From Zelopaecilomyces penicillatus (lineage: Eukaryota; Ascomycota; Sordariomycetes; Hypocreales; Pseudodiploosporaceae): 64,000 nucleotides of DNA. A program made the translations under genes and the position numbers. This document shows, in pieces, positions 25,368 through 40,690 of this stretch. The stretch spans positions 2,976,001-3,040,000 of the forward strand of contig VCCP01000001.1 of the NCBI GenBank assembly GCA_005765155.1, given 5' to 3'. The stretch's first letter is position 1; each line of letters starts with the position of its first letter. Under the pieces are notes generated by a model, which saw only the letters and a list, made by a program, of their open reading frames with translations, was not told the origin of the DNA and searched no databases.

Positions 25368-28300
25368 ACTAATAATTAAGATAAAAGGATATCTTATTTA
25401 CTTTATTATTAAAAGGATTAATTAATATTAAATTAATAATATAATATATTTAAAGATACTTTTAAGCTATTATAAGGATTAATCTAAGAAGAATTATTAT
25501 AGGTACTCTTATAAGACCTTCTAACTAATATAATTAAAAGATATCTCTAAGAATAATAGCCTAGAAATCTAAAAATAAAAGAGCTAAGCTTATTTACTAA
25601 AAGACTTAAAGTCTATAAAACAGGGATATTATATACTATTCTAATTAAATAATAAGGTATTATTAATTTCTTTTCTATTAGAATCTAATATTAAAGAATA
25701 TTAAACTATTAAAAGAAAAAATAAGAGAATATTTAATCCTAAGATAAGCTTCTATTTAGAATATATATAAAAGATAATTTATATATTAAATATTAGATTA
25801 AAAAGATAAGATACCCTAAATTTATTAATTTTATTTAATTAAAATATAAATAAGTATAGAAAGAATCACTATAGATAATCAGCTTATATAGCTTTTAATA
25901 TTAATTATCTAATTAATAATAAGTAATATTAGCTATATACTAACCCTTAGTTTTGCTTTTTTATATTATAGATTAATATTCTAATAGTTTAGCTAATCTT
26001 AGGAAATATTTTTATCTCTTTTCTCTTTTTATAGGTTTTATTTTTAGTATTAAAGAAGCTTTCTATTTAAGAGTAATCTTAGTATTTTAGAAATAAGATA
26101 TTATTTGATTATAATAATATAGGAATTATTATCCTAAATTTAAGTATAATACCTATCTTTAAAGAAAAGGTTTTATATTAATACTAGAATATAATTAATA
26201 AGATATTATTATATAAGAGTTAAGATAATTCCTTTTTAGATTAGATATCTAAATATCTCTATAATAAAAAGCCTTTATTATTATTTAATCTTCTTAATAT
26301 ACTATTAGCCTTTAATTTAAGCAAATACTCTTTATACTAAAGAAAAAGATCTTTAAATAGCTCTAACTCTATTATTAAAATTATTACTTCTAAGACTATT
26401 ATTCCTAATATCCTTACTTTAAGTACTCCTTTATTTAATATAATATCTATTATAAATTCTAATAGCCCTTCCCTTAATAGATTAGGCTTATAATCAATTA
26501 ATTAATTAAGGGATAATATTATTAAGAGTTTTTAATAAAGTATTATTAAAATTAATATTATTCTCCTTAATAATCTTAAGAATATCCTTATTATAAATAA
26601 ACCTAAGAGATATATTATTAACCTTAAGCTTATTAAATACTTTAATAGAATTAATATTATTAAATACCTTTTAAATTATAAGCTTAAGATAAAAGATAAT
26701 AATATAATTAATAAAAAGAAATATAATTATTTTATATATTATATAATTAATACTTATAAAGATATTATTTAAGGATTTATTTATAATCTTTTATAAATAA
26801 AAGCTAAAGAAGTATTAAAGAATTATTTTTTTAAAGAAGATTTATAATAATTAAGATTATATAAAGATTATTTAAGAGCACTTAAATAATAATATCTAGA
26901 GTCTATTAAAGATATTCTAGACTAGCTTAATAGGTATAGATTCTATACTTCCTAATATAATTTAAATTAAAAAGACTTAAAACTATTATCTTATATATTA
27001 TATAAGATTATATTAATAAGGCTTTTTATTAAGGTTATCTAAGTAAATTCTATTAATAATCCTTATAAACTTAAGAAGATATTATATAAGTAGCTTTAAG
27101 GATACTTTAATAATCAAGTAATTATTAGACTAGCTATTAAATAGTATAAGACTTCTAATAATCTTAAGAACCAGATAAATATAATTATTATTAGAGTAAT
27201 ACTTGATTAAATCATTATAATAAAGAATCCAATTATATAGAATCTTTATTTTAAAGAAAAGTTCTTTTTAACTATTATTAAAACTATATCCCTTAAAGCC
27301 AAGTTAATAAATATAAAGGAATTAATTAAGCTTATTAATAACCTTAAGATTAATATAATTACTAAAAAAGATATTATTTAAATAATTATTAAAATATAAA
27401 TAGATATTAATATATATATTAATAAGGATCTATAGTATAAAGGCTTAATAAGTTTTTCATCTAATTAAATAATATTTAATCTTAGTAATAATAAGGATTT
27501 TAATATCTCCTCTCTTTAAGGAAAATAAGATAAGAATAATTACTAATACTATAACTTATTAAGCTATTTTCCCTTTTATTATAATAAATTAATATATAAT
27601 ATTAAATTTAGGTTTTATATATATAATTTATATACTAAGATATTAAACCTAGAATATATTATAAGCTAGAGTATAATTCCTTTTATTATTATATAATAGT
27701 TCCTTAAGATAAAAGGATACTATTAAAAGCTTATAATAGCTTAGGCTATTAATTTCTTTGATTATATAATTATATCCCTTATCCTCTTAATTAAAGCTAG
27801 AGCCCTTTAATACTTTAAATAAGTATTAAATAAATATAAAGGTATAATCTTTAGAAAATATATCCCTTATCTAGGCCTTAAATAATAATCTATAAAGTTA
27901 TAATACTTAGATATTATATCTAATAAAAATATAATCTAAATTTCTTTTATATTACTCTCTTAATATAAAGATATAGAGGATTAAATAGTATTAATATATA
28001 TAATCAATATAAATACTAATAAGAGAAAGAGTTAAAGGGATAATAATAAAGAGTTAATCAAACCTTTAATTATTATATATTAGAAGCCTATTTTTAAGGC
28101 TACCTTAATATTAGATAGAATAATACCTTCTAACTTAATAATTATATCTAAGAATATATTATAAATAATAGATTAAAGTATAAGATTTCCTTATTATTAA
28201 TTAAAACTAAAGAAAACCTTGCTTATAAAGATAATTATTATACTATTTTATATATTAATTAATCTTAATCTAGAGCTTAGGATAATTATAAGCTAGAATC

Positions 28301-28700
28301 TATTAGATTAGATTAAAGATATAATAGAAGTTCTTTATATCCTTAGGAATAGATTAGATAATCCTATATCTTTAATAAAGCTAAAGAATATAATAAAAGC
28401 AATTTAAGTTTATCTATAGATAAGATATAATAAAGCCTTCTTTAATAAGCTAATTAAATAATTATATATTAGTATTATAATTATAATTAAGATATAAAAA
28501 AAAGCCCCTTTTAATTATAGCTAGTATTAAATAGTATTATCTAATCAAGATTAAGATAATATAAATCTATTAGGCCTATATTACTTCTATATTCTAGAAT
28601 CAATTAAAGATAATCTCTATAATAATATAAGCTTCTCTTTTAATAAGGTACCTTATAAGATTATTTAAATATATTTAAATAGCTATTAATTATTAAATAT
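25368..28700 (+). pseudogene. Leader and gag-like region of A-outer
   Basis: About 3.3 kb lies between the 5' LTR and the protease. By position it should hold the untranslated leader and the Gag structural protein. Frames with long stretches broken mainly by TAA/TAG are visible from about 25700. I could not recognise a capsid or CCHC zinc-knuckle motif, so the Gag assignment rests on position only. The length is generous for Gag alone, and an additional domain cannot be excluded. The same region recurs in A-rev1 and A-rev2. Confidence 0.6.
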
Positions 28701-31700
28701 ATAATAAATACCTAAGATCTAAATCAGAATTAATTCTTAAAAAGGGAAAGCAATAAATATATTTATTAATTTAGGCTCTAAAATCAATATTATCTTAAAA
28801 TCACTAATTAAGAAATATAAGATCAAATACAATCTAATCAAGATTAAAATAATATTATTCTTTAAATAAATTATTTAAATAATTAAAGAAATAGAAGTTT
28901 AACTCTATATAGGAACCGCTTAAATATCCATTTATTTATATATAATATCAGATAGAGTTATAATACCCTTTATCCTAGGAATACTATTTATTAAAATAGC
29001 TAAGCTATTATTTAATTATTCTTAAAAGGGTAAAGACTTATATATATAATATTAAATAAGATAAGTATAAGTAATTACTCCTATTATAGATACTATTTAT
29101 TAAGAATAAAATAAATCTAACTTTTTAGAAAATTAAATATTAATTATATTATTAAAGATATAATTAATAATAAGGAATTAATTAATCTAGAATAGCTCCT
29201 TAAGGATAATAAAGAAATATTAATAGAGCTTAACTCTAATAATAATAAGGTAATTATTAAAAGTATATTAATAGAGTTTATAAAGCAATATATTAAAGCT
29301 TTAAAAATAGCTAAGGCTAAATTAGATTTCTTAAAGAAAAAGAAGAAATCTAAAAGAAGAGAAATATATTAATTATATAATCCTTTTAAGATATATATCT
29401 ATACCTTATATAAGAAAAAGACTAATAAAATCAACCCTATTAATAATATTTCTTTAGATAGATCTATATCTAATAATAATCTATTTTAGAAAAAGAAGAA
29501 ATAAAAAGAAATAAAAAGAAGAATCAATTTAGATATACTCTTTATTAAATATATTACCTTAAAGTTCTTTAATATATCTAAGGGATTCTAATTCTATAAA
29601 GAATATCTTAAGAAAATCCTCTCTTAAATTAAGGATATATTAATCTAATAAAAGACTAATATTTTCCTAGAGATTCTCTATAATAGAGAATAAACTTTAT
29701 CTTAATAATTCAAAGAAAGTGAAATACTTAATCTATTAATTATATCTTCTTAAGTTATTAAAGTGATTCCTTATTTAATCTAATAAGTATATTTTATTCC
29801 TATTCTATAAGGATTAAAAGCAAAAGCTATAGAGTTATTAAAGATATACTTTAAGAATTATATATTAAAAGAGTCTTATATCTCTTATAAAAACCAATAT
29901 TTCTTTATTAAGAAAAAGAATAAAGAGCTTTATTTAATTAATACTATTATAAAATATAATACTATTACTCTTAGAGATATATTTATCTCTTTTAGTATTA
30001 ATTCCTTTAATAAAGATTTCTTTATATATACTATACTCTTATTATTAGATTTCTTTTTTAATTATAATCAAGTCCTATTAAATAAAAAGAATAAGAATCT
30101 TATTATATTTTCTTCTATTATTAATCTTTTAAGGATATATATACTTTCTTAAAGCACTATAAATTCTATAGCTTAATTTATAAGAATTATAATTTAAATA
30201 CTATTTAATCTTATCTTAGATATCTATAAACCCTTTCTTAATAATATTATTATATATAGATTATAATCTATTTATAATAATAAAGAGATTCTTCCTAGGG
30301 TATAGAAATATATACTTAAATATTTATAGAATCTTAATAAAATCCTTCTTAATATTAAACTCTCTAGATATATAATATTAAAAGGGAAATCAAGATATTA
30401 TTAAAATATAACTATTATTATTAGATTCCTTTATAGGATATCTAGAAGGAAACCAGCTAAAGAAAAGATTATTAAGATCCTAGAATAGCTTATCTATTAT
30501 AATATAATAGATATTAAGGCCTTTCTTAGATTTATTAGCTACTATTAAATTTAGATATATAATTTTATAACTATTACTCTCTCTCTTATTACCCTATTAT
30601 AAAAGAAAGCCCCTTAAAAGTAAGAAGGATTATAATCAAAGATAATAATCAAGCTTAAGGATATAATAATAACTACCCTTATTCTAATATTACTTAATCT
30701 CTCTAAGAAAAGTAAAGAAATTATATTTATAATAAATACTAGCCTTAAAGGATAGAGAATAGTTTTAATATAAATTCTAGATAGATAATAATATCTAATT
30801 AAGTTTAAAAGCAATTATTAGAATAAGGCTAAATATAATTATAATATAATAAAATAAGAGTATAAGGTTATTCTCTTTATATTCTAAAGGCTTAAAGGAT
30901 ATATTTATAGTATATAATTTACTTTAATAATAGATATATATATCCTTATATATTAGCTTAATAATATTATTTATAATATATTAAATAATCTTATTATTTA
31001 TTAGATTAATTATATTATATTATTTGATTTTATTATTAAATATATTTCTAAGAAAAATAATAATATAATAGATAGACTTTCTTAAAAAAGACTAGAGCTA
31101 TCTAATTAAATAAATACTAAAGTTAATAAAGATTTAAAGAATATAATTAATATATATCTTAGATTAATATAATTAAATATACTAGAATCTAGATATTCTA
31201 TAGAGTCCTAATAGATTATTAGATTCCTATATTTATTAAAGAGACTATCTAATCTTAATAGAGTATAATTTAAAATACTATATTAAAAAGCTTAGAGATT
31301 CTTTATTAAGGATAAGAAACTTTAATTAAGATTAATTTATAAAAGAAATTATTTTATATTGATTATTAATGATTTATCTATCTATAAGAAATTAATAATA
31401 AGCTATTATATAGCCTAAGGGTATAAAGATAAAGTAATTATCTTTAAAACTCTCTTTAATAAATATTATTAAAGAAAGATATAAAATAATATTTCCTTAG
31501 CTATAGCCTATTACCATAAGTATTAAAAGTTTATATTATAATAAAGTAGAGAATCAATAATTCTAATATCATTTAGGTAGCTAATATCAAAAGTATACTT
31601 CAATTTATAATATATATTATCTAATTATAATATAAACTTCCTTATAGAAGCTTATTATAACTTAATTAAATAGATAGAAGTTTAATCAATATAATAGATC

Positions 31701-32600
31701 AATTTAAAGACTATAATTAGATTTATTATAATCTTAATATAATAATATAGATTTATATTTTATATAGTTATTAATAATAGATCTAAAATAAAAAGGCTTC
31801 TTCCTTAGATATTATTTAATTAGGGTATAAAATATATTTAAATATCTAGATATAATCCTATAGTTAATTCTATAATTAAAGTTAATTATTAAAGCCTTAT
31901 ATCTATAATAATAAAGATATTAAAAGGGGACTCTAAATAGATAAGATACCTTAAAATAGCTATTCTTATAAATAGAATTATAATTAAATCATCCTATAGC
32001 TTCTCTATCTTTTATCTTATATATAGATATAATCTTATCTTATTATTTAAAGTCAAATTTCTAATATAGAGGCTTATTGATTAAGATATTATTATTAATA
32101 CTAAGGATTTATTTAAATCTTATATCTAAATATTAAAAAGAAGATTAGAAGATATAATAAAGACTAGAGAAAAGATAACTAACTTTAAAAAGAAGCTAAT
32201 AATAAGAATAGATACTATTAATAAATATATACTTTAATCAAAATATAATTAACTAATACTAAATAATCTAATACTTATATATAATATATCTAAGAAGTAG
32301 GATAAATCCTATATAGCAAAGATAATAATATATTAATATAGCCTATATTAGATTACTTTATAAGCAGATATTACTAAAGTATATATACTTTATATAATAG
32401 ATAGGATTCTTTTAAATAAAATCTATTCTAGAAATTATCTAAAGAAGTTTATTAAAGATAAATATAACTAATAGATATCTAATACTAATATATAGCTCTT
32501 TAAACCTAAAGATAAATAAGAACTATATAAAGAAAAGAGAGGGCTAGGATTATTAGATCCTCTTATATACTTTGATTTATCTATTAATTAAATAATACCC
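28700..32600 (+). pseudogene. RIP-degraded gypsy-type pol of A-outer (protease, RT, RNase H, integrase)
   Basis: The protease site at 28768-28779 reads N-L-G-S-K-I-N, the decayed form of D-S-G-S, and is followed by an I-L-G-I-L-F-I flap-like segment near 28975. RT begins near 29850 and its active site at 30234-30245 reads FLNN for FLDD. A connection segment (F-L-R-F-I-S-Y-Y near 30520) and RNase H (F-I-I-N-T-S-L-K-G near 30730, then a Q-I-N-Y-I-I-L-F-D-F-I-I-K-Y-I region near 31010) follow. Integrase-like sequence runs from 31250, with L-I-E-A-Y-Y-N-L at about 31644 and V-I-N-N-R-S at 31767-31784. The order RT-RNase H-integrase defines Ty3/gypsy. Stops and Asp-to-Asn changes abolish function. 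Confidence 0.86.
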
Positions 32601-35483
32601 TAAGACTCTAACTTTAATATTAATTTTAAAAAAGACTTTCTAGATTTACTATTAGCTATTAAATCTTAATTCAAAATTATAATCCCTAGCCTAATCTAAT
32701 ACCAGAAGAGTATATATTAATTATACTTACTTTAGATATATATATAATTTCTTATATACTTAAACCAAGGATTTCCTAGCCTAAATTCTATTTAAAAATC
32801 CTTAATAAAAAGGATCTTAATAATATTTCTTAAAAGATATAATAAATTTCACTCTTTATATATAATATTCTATTATTAATATATAAATCAATTATATTAA
32901 ATCAATTATAATAAATAATTAATACTCTTAAATCTTAATTATAATAATTAAACTATTTCTATATTAATAATTAAATAATCCTTATTAACCTTATTCCTTT
33001 ATAATCTTTCTTTAATCTATATTAATTTGATTTTATTATACCCTTAAGTATAGACTTACTCTTAGATCTATTCTATATCTATACTAATCAGAACTAAATA
33101 AAGCTTATACTTATATACCTAAAACCTTTCCTTTTACTTTAAAAAACTTATTAAATTCTTATTAAAAACAGGAGTTCTTATAAATTATTTTAATATTATA
33201 ATACTATCTTTCTTTAACTTTCCTATTTATATAAATCCCTTTCTTATTTTATTATATATATATTTTATAATATTATACTAAATTAATTATATTTTTTTAT
33301 TAATTTACTTTATTTTATAAAAATCAATTAATATCTTTAAAAGCTAATTTATTTATTAATACTAAACTATCTAGATTATATAACCAATATTATTATCCTA
33401 AAAATCAATTTACTCTATCTCTTTTAAACTAAATCTATATTCTAGTAATTAAGGAATTATTTAATCCTATCTATACCTATTAAATCCTATTAGGGTTTTC
33501 CTTTATTATCTTATCTATATCCTATTTTATTATATACTTAATCTTTAAAGTTAATAGCTAATATTTCTATAGATAGAGAGTAATAGATATATTTAAGAAA
33601 TCTAGAATAATTAATCCCTTTAATTTTTTAATTTAATCCTTTTTTAAGAAAGTTATTTACTTCCTTTTATTCTTTAGCTTGGATTAATAGCTATAAAATC
33701 CTCTTTATCTATAATCTATATATCTATCCTATTTATAATTTAAATAATATCTATTATATTTATCTAGGATTAAAATATATAGATAATATAATTATATAAT
33801 ATACTCTTTAATAGCTATAATAATAATTAAAAAGAATTATATATAATAGAAATATAAGATTAGATTAATAATCCTATAATAATTAATAAATAAAAAATAG
33901 ATCTTTTTTTTATTTTATTAAGATATTAAAGAAATATCTATAAATATATATTATTTTAGTTAATATAAATATAGAGCAAGGTACTTAAGTTTTTATAATA
34001 GACTTTAATATAGGATATTCTTAAATATTATAAAGATTACCTTCTTAGAAGTATTATTTAAGATTTCAGCCCTTAGCTAGCTATATAAGAATACTAGATA
34101 TATCTTTTATAAACTTAATAGTAAAGGATATCTTATAATAAAGAGAGTAATTTATCTAGCCTATATTTATCCCTTTTAAAATCTATACTTTAAATATTAT
34201 TTAAATCTAAAAATAAGAAAAAGAATTAATATTAATTTATAAAGATTAAATAATATTAAATTAAAAAGGCTTTATAATTTATTATTACTTCTATTATAAA
34301 AGATAGTTTAATATTATTAAAGAACTTAATATAATTATTCTATAATAAGGTAATTTTATAAATAATTATATTATATAGAATAATTATATTTATAATAGAA
34401 TTAATATTAAAGAGCTAAGAATAAATATTACTTTAATTAATTTCTATAATTAAATAATACTTATATTAAAAACCTAAAGAGAATAAAAGATAGATTAATA
34501 ATCCTAAAGTTAAGAGAGCTAAGTTATAAGGTAAAGAAGGAAAGATTATAGAAGCTAGAAGATAGCCCTTCTAAAAAGTATATAAATAAAAATATATATT
34601 ATTTATTAGCTATAAATCATTATTAAGTATAATAAAAAGCTATACTTTAAAGAAAGAGCTATCTATAATAAAAGATACCTTTAATTAAATAATTATATAT
34701 AATTATAAAGGATTATTAATTTAAACCCTTATATATTTATAAAGCTCTCTCTTATAAAGAGATATCTTATATATATTACTCTCTTCTATCTCTATTATCT
34801 TCCCTAGTATCTATATTATTTTATTTTATTCCCTTAATCTCTATTATTATTTAATTATATCCCTATCTAATTTCTTATTAATATATAATATTAAAATAAT
34901 AAAGAATTTTTAGATTACTTATATTCTTCTTTTAAATAAGTATTAAAAATATAAGCCTTATTATTATTATAAAAGTAATATAGCTTAAAGAAGGTATAGG
35001 TTTATTTTATAAATATATTAATAAATATACTATATTTATAATAAATCTAGGGTTTTCTAAGTAATCTTATTTTATAATCCTTTAATAAGATTAGCCTAAT
35101 CTATTATTAACTCTCTCTTAGAATTTTAATATAGATACTCTAGATTTAATAATATATAGCCTTATCTCTATTATATAGCTATTTCCTTAAGGCCTATAAG
35201 GATAGAACTAGAGTGATTATCTAATCAAGCTCTATTAATTATTATATATATTAAAAAACAAAGATTAAGCTATTAATTTTATATTATACTCTTTATTTTA
35301 AATTATATTCTATAGTATCTTTAATAATATATTTATAGCCCCTAAAATAATATATATTTTTAAATTAAAGAAATACTTCTATATATATATAGATCTCCTT
35401 AATATTTTATATAAGTTTAGATCCTATAATTATTTAATACTTAATACCTATAATTACTTTAATAGACTAGCTGCCTTTTATAA
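32600..35483 (+). pseudogene. Unexplained 3' region of family A, first part
   Basis: This lies downstream of integrase and is conserved in A-rev2 (about 37803-40690, minus strand). From about 34000, sense frames broken mainly by RIP-type stops are rich in Ser/Ile/Leu/Tyr codons that would be Ser/Thr/Pro/His before C-to-T change. This suggests a low-complexity hydrophilic product rather than an enzyme, but that is inference. Between about 32700 and 33900 I could not choose a frame or a strand. No envelope, methyltransferase or other domain was recognised. It breaks at 35483, where A-rev2 inserted. Confidence 0.5.
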
Positions 35484-35879
35484 TTTAATAAGAGGAAAAC
35501 AATATATATAATAATACTAACACCATCCATAGAACTATAGGGTGATTTTAGGGTAATTATATAGCCAGTATAATCTATAAGGATTAAATAGATAAGAAAA
35601 GCTATAAAACAGCAATATAATAAATTAAACTTAAAGGATTAATTAATTATCCTATAACTAATTAGATAAAGAAGATAGCTTTTTAATAATTAATCTTTTA
35701 AATATATTAGAAAATTCTTAGATAGAAGGGAAGAAGAAAACTTAAATTCAATAATATCTGCCTATTTAAATAGCCTAGATATAGCCTATCTACTTATATA
35801 ATTCAATCCCTCTAAGTACAGCTTATATAGCTATAGCTTAATCAACTAATAAGAGGGTATATTTAACCCAGCTATTAAA
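35484..35879 (-). repeat. 3' LTR of A-rev2
   Basis: A 396-bp A LTR in reverse orientation. The adjoining CCCTTCT (from 35881) is the reverse complement of the polypurine tract. Confidence 0.92.
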
Positions 35880-38800
35880 ACCCTTCTAATAAATATTAAA
35901 GATAACCCTATTATCGAATTAGATAATATTTATAATCAATCAAGTAATAATATTTAAATATAATCTTTAGATACCTATATATATATACTTTATTTCTTCT
36001 ACCTTATCTATTCTTAATTAAGTATTCTTTTAATATTTAATCCCTTTAACTCCCTTAATATCCCTAGAGTATTTAATTCTATTATTTAATCTATAGGTAG
36101 AGATATTATTAATTATACTTATATAATATAGTATTTAAATCTATTAGATCAAATAGCTTAAATTATTAGCTTATTAAAGGAAGCTTCTATTATCTCTCTA
36201 ATATATTAAAGGGTCCCTTCTATAACTATTCTATTAGAATAGAGATTAATATAACTATTAAAGTATTTAATATATAATATAGGCCTTCTAATAAGGAATA
36301 TATTATCTATCTTCTTAATAAATTTAATAATTATAGTATACTCTATTACTCTTAAGTATTATAAAGGCAAACTAATACCTATTTAAATAATAGTCTCTCT
36401 CTTATATCTTATAGATTGAATTAATAGTATATAGTATAGAGGGGGCTAAGGGTTTAATTCCTTTTATTAGCTTCTTTGTTTCTTTTCTAGACTTCCCTTT
36501 TCTTTATTAGAAGGGTTAATCTGCTTATAAGAAAGATATCTATTATCTGATTAAGATACCCTACCTGGATTCCTATCAATAAATCACCTTAGGATTATAA
36601 TAATATCCTTAAAAGTATTAATATCCTTATCTAAGTTAATTATAAAAGTATTTAAAGAAGTTAACTTAGCTATTTACTTTTTAAAGATAATCTATTTCTA
36701 AGGGTTTAAATATAGTATAAGCTATATTAATATTAACTCTAATTCCTTGCTTAATAAATCTTAATTAGATAATCCTTAAGTATCCTTAATACTATTATAT
36801 ATAAATAAACTAAGCCTAAATAAAAGCTTAGAAACTAAATAAATAATAAATAATTTATTCCTATTAGCTCTTAGAGAATATTATTAAGATATTATTATTT
36901 AATTATTATTAAACTAAGTTATAATTAACTTAGCTTCCTTAATAATAATTATATTAATAGTTTTAATTACTTTAGGCTTAATTATCTTATTATATTTAAA
37001 TTTATTATTTAATTATTAATTAATAATAGCTTTAAAAAGTATAGGTTTCTATACTTTAATAGAATAAGTAGATAATACTATAATAGTCTATATAAATAGT
37101 ATAAGTAGGCTATTTCCTATAGGTATATAAAAGATTCTAGAGTTATTATATAGTATAAGTAAGATATATCTATTAATTAAGAATAATATAATATCTCTTA
37201 AATAAATAAAATAAAATACTTTATTTATATCTTAATTATAAATCATTTAATTATTAAGATCCTATAAAGCAATATAATAAAAGCTTTATAAATACTTAGC
37301 TATATTTAACTTATTAATAATAAGATATAGTATAGTACTCCTTACTTTAAATATATAGCTAGATATAGGCTAGTTTAAACTATTAAATAGGCATTAATCT
37401 CTTAATAGTAAATAGAAAGGACTATTAAAGAGTAGATAAAATATATTATTATAAGATTATTTAATCTTATTTAAATCTTCCTTAATCTAATTAAGATAAA
37501 AACAAAATCTAATTAATCTTTTAATAATAATATAGACCTAGAAAAAAGATAGATAGCTATACTTCTAATCTTATACTTGCTTTATATATAGAATAATAAT
37601 AAATATAAAGTTATAAAAGAGATTAAGCTTATAAAGCATTTACCTCTATAGATATATAAACTCTTTAATATAATATATTTATCTATCTACTTATAAATTA
37701 AAGATATAAAGCTAGCCTTTAAATCAATCCTAAATAAAGAAATATCAATATATATTCTTATAGTTAATAAATCTAATAAAGAATCATTTATTAAATATAT
37801 TCTTATAGAAGGCAGCTAGCTTATTAAGGTAATTATAGATATTAAATATTAAATAATTATAGGATCTAAACTTATATAAAATATTAGAGAGATCTATATA
37901 TATATAGAAGCATTCCTTTAACTTAAAAATATATATCACTCTAAAGGCTATAAATATATTATTAAAGATATTATAGAGTATAATTTAAAGTAGAGGATAT
38001 AATATAAAATTAATAGCTTAATCTTTATTCTTTAATATATATAATAATTAATAGAGCTTAATTAGATAATCACTCTAGTTCTATCCTTATAGACTTTAAG
38101 GAAATAGCTATATAATAGAGATAAGATTATATACTATTAAATCTAGGGTATCTATATTGAAATTCTAAGGGAGAGTTAATAATAGATTAGGCCAATCTTA
38201 TTAAGGGATTATAAAGTAGGGTTACTTAGAAAACCCTAGGTTTATTATAAATATAGTATATTTATTAATATATTTATAAAATAAATCTATATCTTCTTTA
38301 AGCTATACTACTTTTATAATAATAATAAGGCTTATATTTTTAATACTTATCTAAAGAAAGAGTATAAATAATTTAGAAATTCTTTATTATTTTAATATTA
38401 TATATTAATAAGGAATTAGATAAGGGTATAATTAAATAATAATAGAGATTAAAGGAATAAAATAAGATAATATAGGTATTAGAGAAGATAATAAAGATAA
38501 AAGAGAATAATATATATAAGATATCTCTTTATAAGAAAGAGCTTTATAAGTATATAAGGGTTTAAATTAATAATCCTTTATAATTATATATAATCACTTA
38601 ATTAAAGATATCTTTTATTATAAATAGCTCTTCCTTTAAAGTATAGCTTTTTATTATATTTAATAGTGATTTATAGCTAATAAATAATATATATTTTTAT
38701 TTATATACTTTTTAGAGGGGCTATCTCCTAGCTCTTATAACTTTTCCTCCTTTATCTTATAACTCAGCCCTTTTAACTTTAGGATTATTAATCTATCTCT

Positions 38801-40690
38801 TATTCTCTTTAGGTTTTTAATATAGATATTATTTAATTATAGAAACTAATTAAGATAATATTTATTCTTAGCTCTTTAATATTAATTTTATTATAAATAT
38901 AATTATTCTATATAATATAATTATTTATAAAGTTATCTTATTATAGAATAGTTATATTAAGTTCTTTAATAGTATTAAACTATCTTCTATAATAGAAGTA
39001 ATAATAAGTTATAAGGCCTTCTTGGTTTAATATTATTTAATCTTTATAAATCAATACTAATTCTCTTTTCTATTTTTAGATTTAAATAATATTTAAAGTA
39101 TAGATTCTAAGGGGGATAAATATAAATCAGATAAATTACCCTTTCTATTATAAGATATTCTTTATTATTAAGTTTATAAAAGATATATCTAATACTCTTA
39201 TATAGCTAGCTAAGGATTGAAATCTTAAATAATACTTCTAGAAAGATAATCTCTATAGTATTTAAGAATATCCTATATTAAAGTCTATTATAAAAACTTA
39301 AATACCTTACTTTATATTTATATTAGCTAAAATAAGATATATTTATAAATATTTCTTTAATATCTTAATAAAATAGAAAAAGAGGATCTATTCTTTATTT
39401 ATTAATTATTATAAGATTATTAATCTAATCTTATATTCTTATTATATATAATCCTTTTTAATTATTATTATAACTATTAAGAAGTATATTATATAATTAT
39501 ATTATCTATATATTTTAATCCTAGGTAAGTATAATAAATACTATTTAAATTATAAATAGGATAGATATATAGATTATAAATAGAGAGGATTTTATAGCTA
39601 TTAATCCAAGCTAAAGAATAAGAAGAAGCAAATAACTTTCTTAAAAAAGGACTAAACCAAAGAATCAAAGAGACTAGTTATTCTAGATTTCTTAAATATA
39701 TCTATTACTCCCTGCTTATAAAAATATTAGCTATTAACTTTAAAGATTAAATATATAATAAAATAGGATATAGATAAGATAATAAAGGAAAACCTTAATA
39801 GGATTTAATAGATATAGATAGGATTAAATAATTCCTTAGTTATTAGGATATAAATTTAATTTAAAAGGGATAAAGTAAATTGATTTTAGGATAATAGTAT
39901 TAATTATATAGTTCAGATAATTTAATATTAATAAATAAATTAGCTTTTAAAGGTATTAATTAATCTTTATAAAATAAAATAAATTAATAAAAGAATATAA
40001 TTAATTTAATATAGTATTATAAAATATATATATAATAAAATAAGAAAGGGATTTATATAAATAGGAAAGTTAAAGAAAGATAATATTATAATATTAAAAT
40101 GATTTATAAGAACTCTTGTTTTTAATAGGAATTTAATAAGTTTTTTAAAGTAAAAGGAAAGATTTTAGGTATATAAGTATAAGCTTTATTTGGTCCTGAT
40201 TAGTATAGATATAGGGTAGCTCTAAGAGTAAGTTTATACTTAAGAGTATAATAAAATCAGATTAATATAGATCAAGAAAAGATTATAAAGGAATAAGATT
40301 AATAAAAACCATTTAATTATTAATATAAGAATAGTTTAGTTATTATAATTAAGGTTTAGGAGTATTAATTATCTATTATAATTGATTTAATATAATTAGT
40401 TTATATATTAATAATAGAATATTATATATAAAGAATAAAATTTACTATACCTTTTAAGAAATATTATTAAGATTCTCTCTATTAAGGATTTTTAAATAAA
40501 ATTCAGGCTAGGAAATCCTTAGTTTAAGTATATAAGAAATTATATATATATCTAAAATAAGTATAGTTAATATATACTCTTCTAGTATTAGATTAGATTA
40601 GGGATTATAACTTTAAACCAGGGTTTAATAGCTAATAATAAATCTAGAAAATCTTCTTTAAGATTAATATTAGAGTTAAAGTCTTAGAGT
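35880..40690 (-). pseudogene. Unexplained 3' region of family A in A-rev2
   Basis: This uninterrupted 4.8-kb copy of the region between integrase and the 3' LTR is the best template for working out what it encoded. The A-outer counterpart is split into 32600-35483, 48320-48599 and 55938-57580. A minus-strand frame corresponding to A-outer 55990-57500 has stretches of several dozen codons between RIP-type stops, so a third ORF is plausible. I recognise no domain. Cargo captured by the element, an env-like gene or a long untranslated region are all possible. Confidence 0.5.

Noticed and set aside
29480..29520. Short direct repeat (aaataaaaagaaataaaaag) resembling a tandem array
   Set aside because: Only two copies of about 10 bp in an A-rich coding remnant. 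It is explained by local composition.
30614..30814. 66-codon open reading frame on the minus strand
   Set aside because: It runs antisense through the RNase H part of the A-outer pol. Its composition (Ile, Leu, Tyr) is what AT-rich sequence yields by chance, and the same place in A-rev2 shows no reason to keep it.
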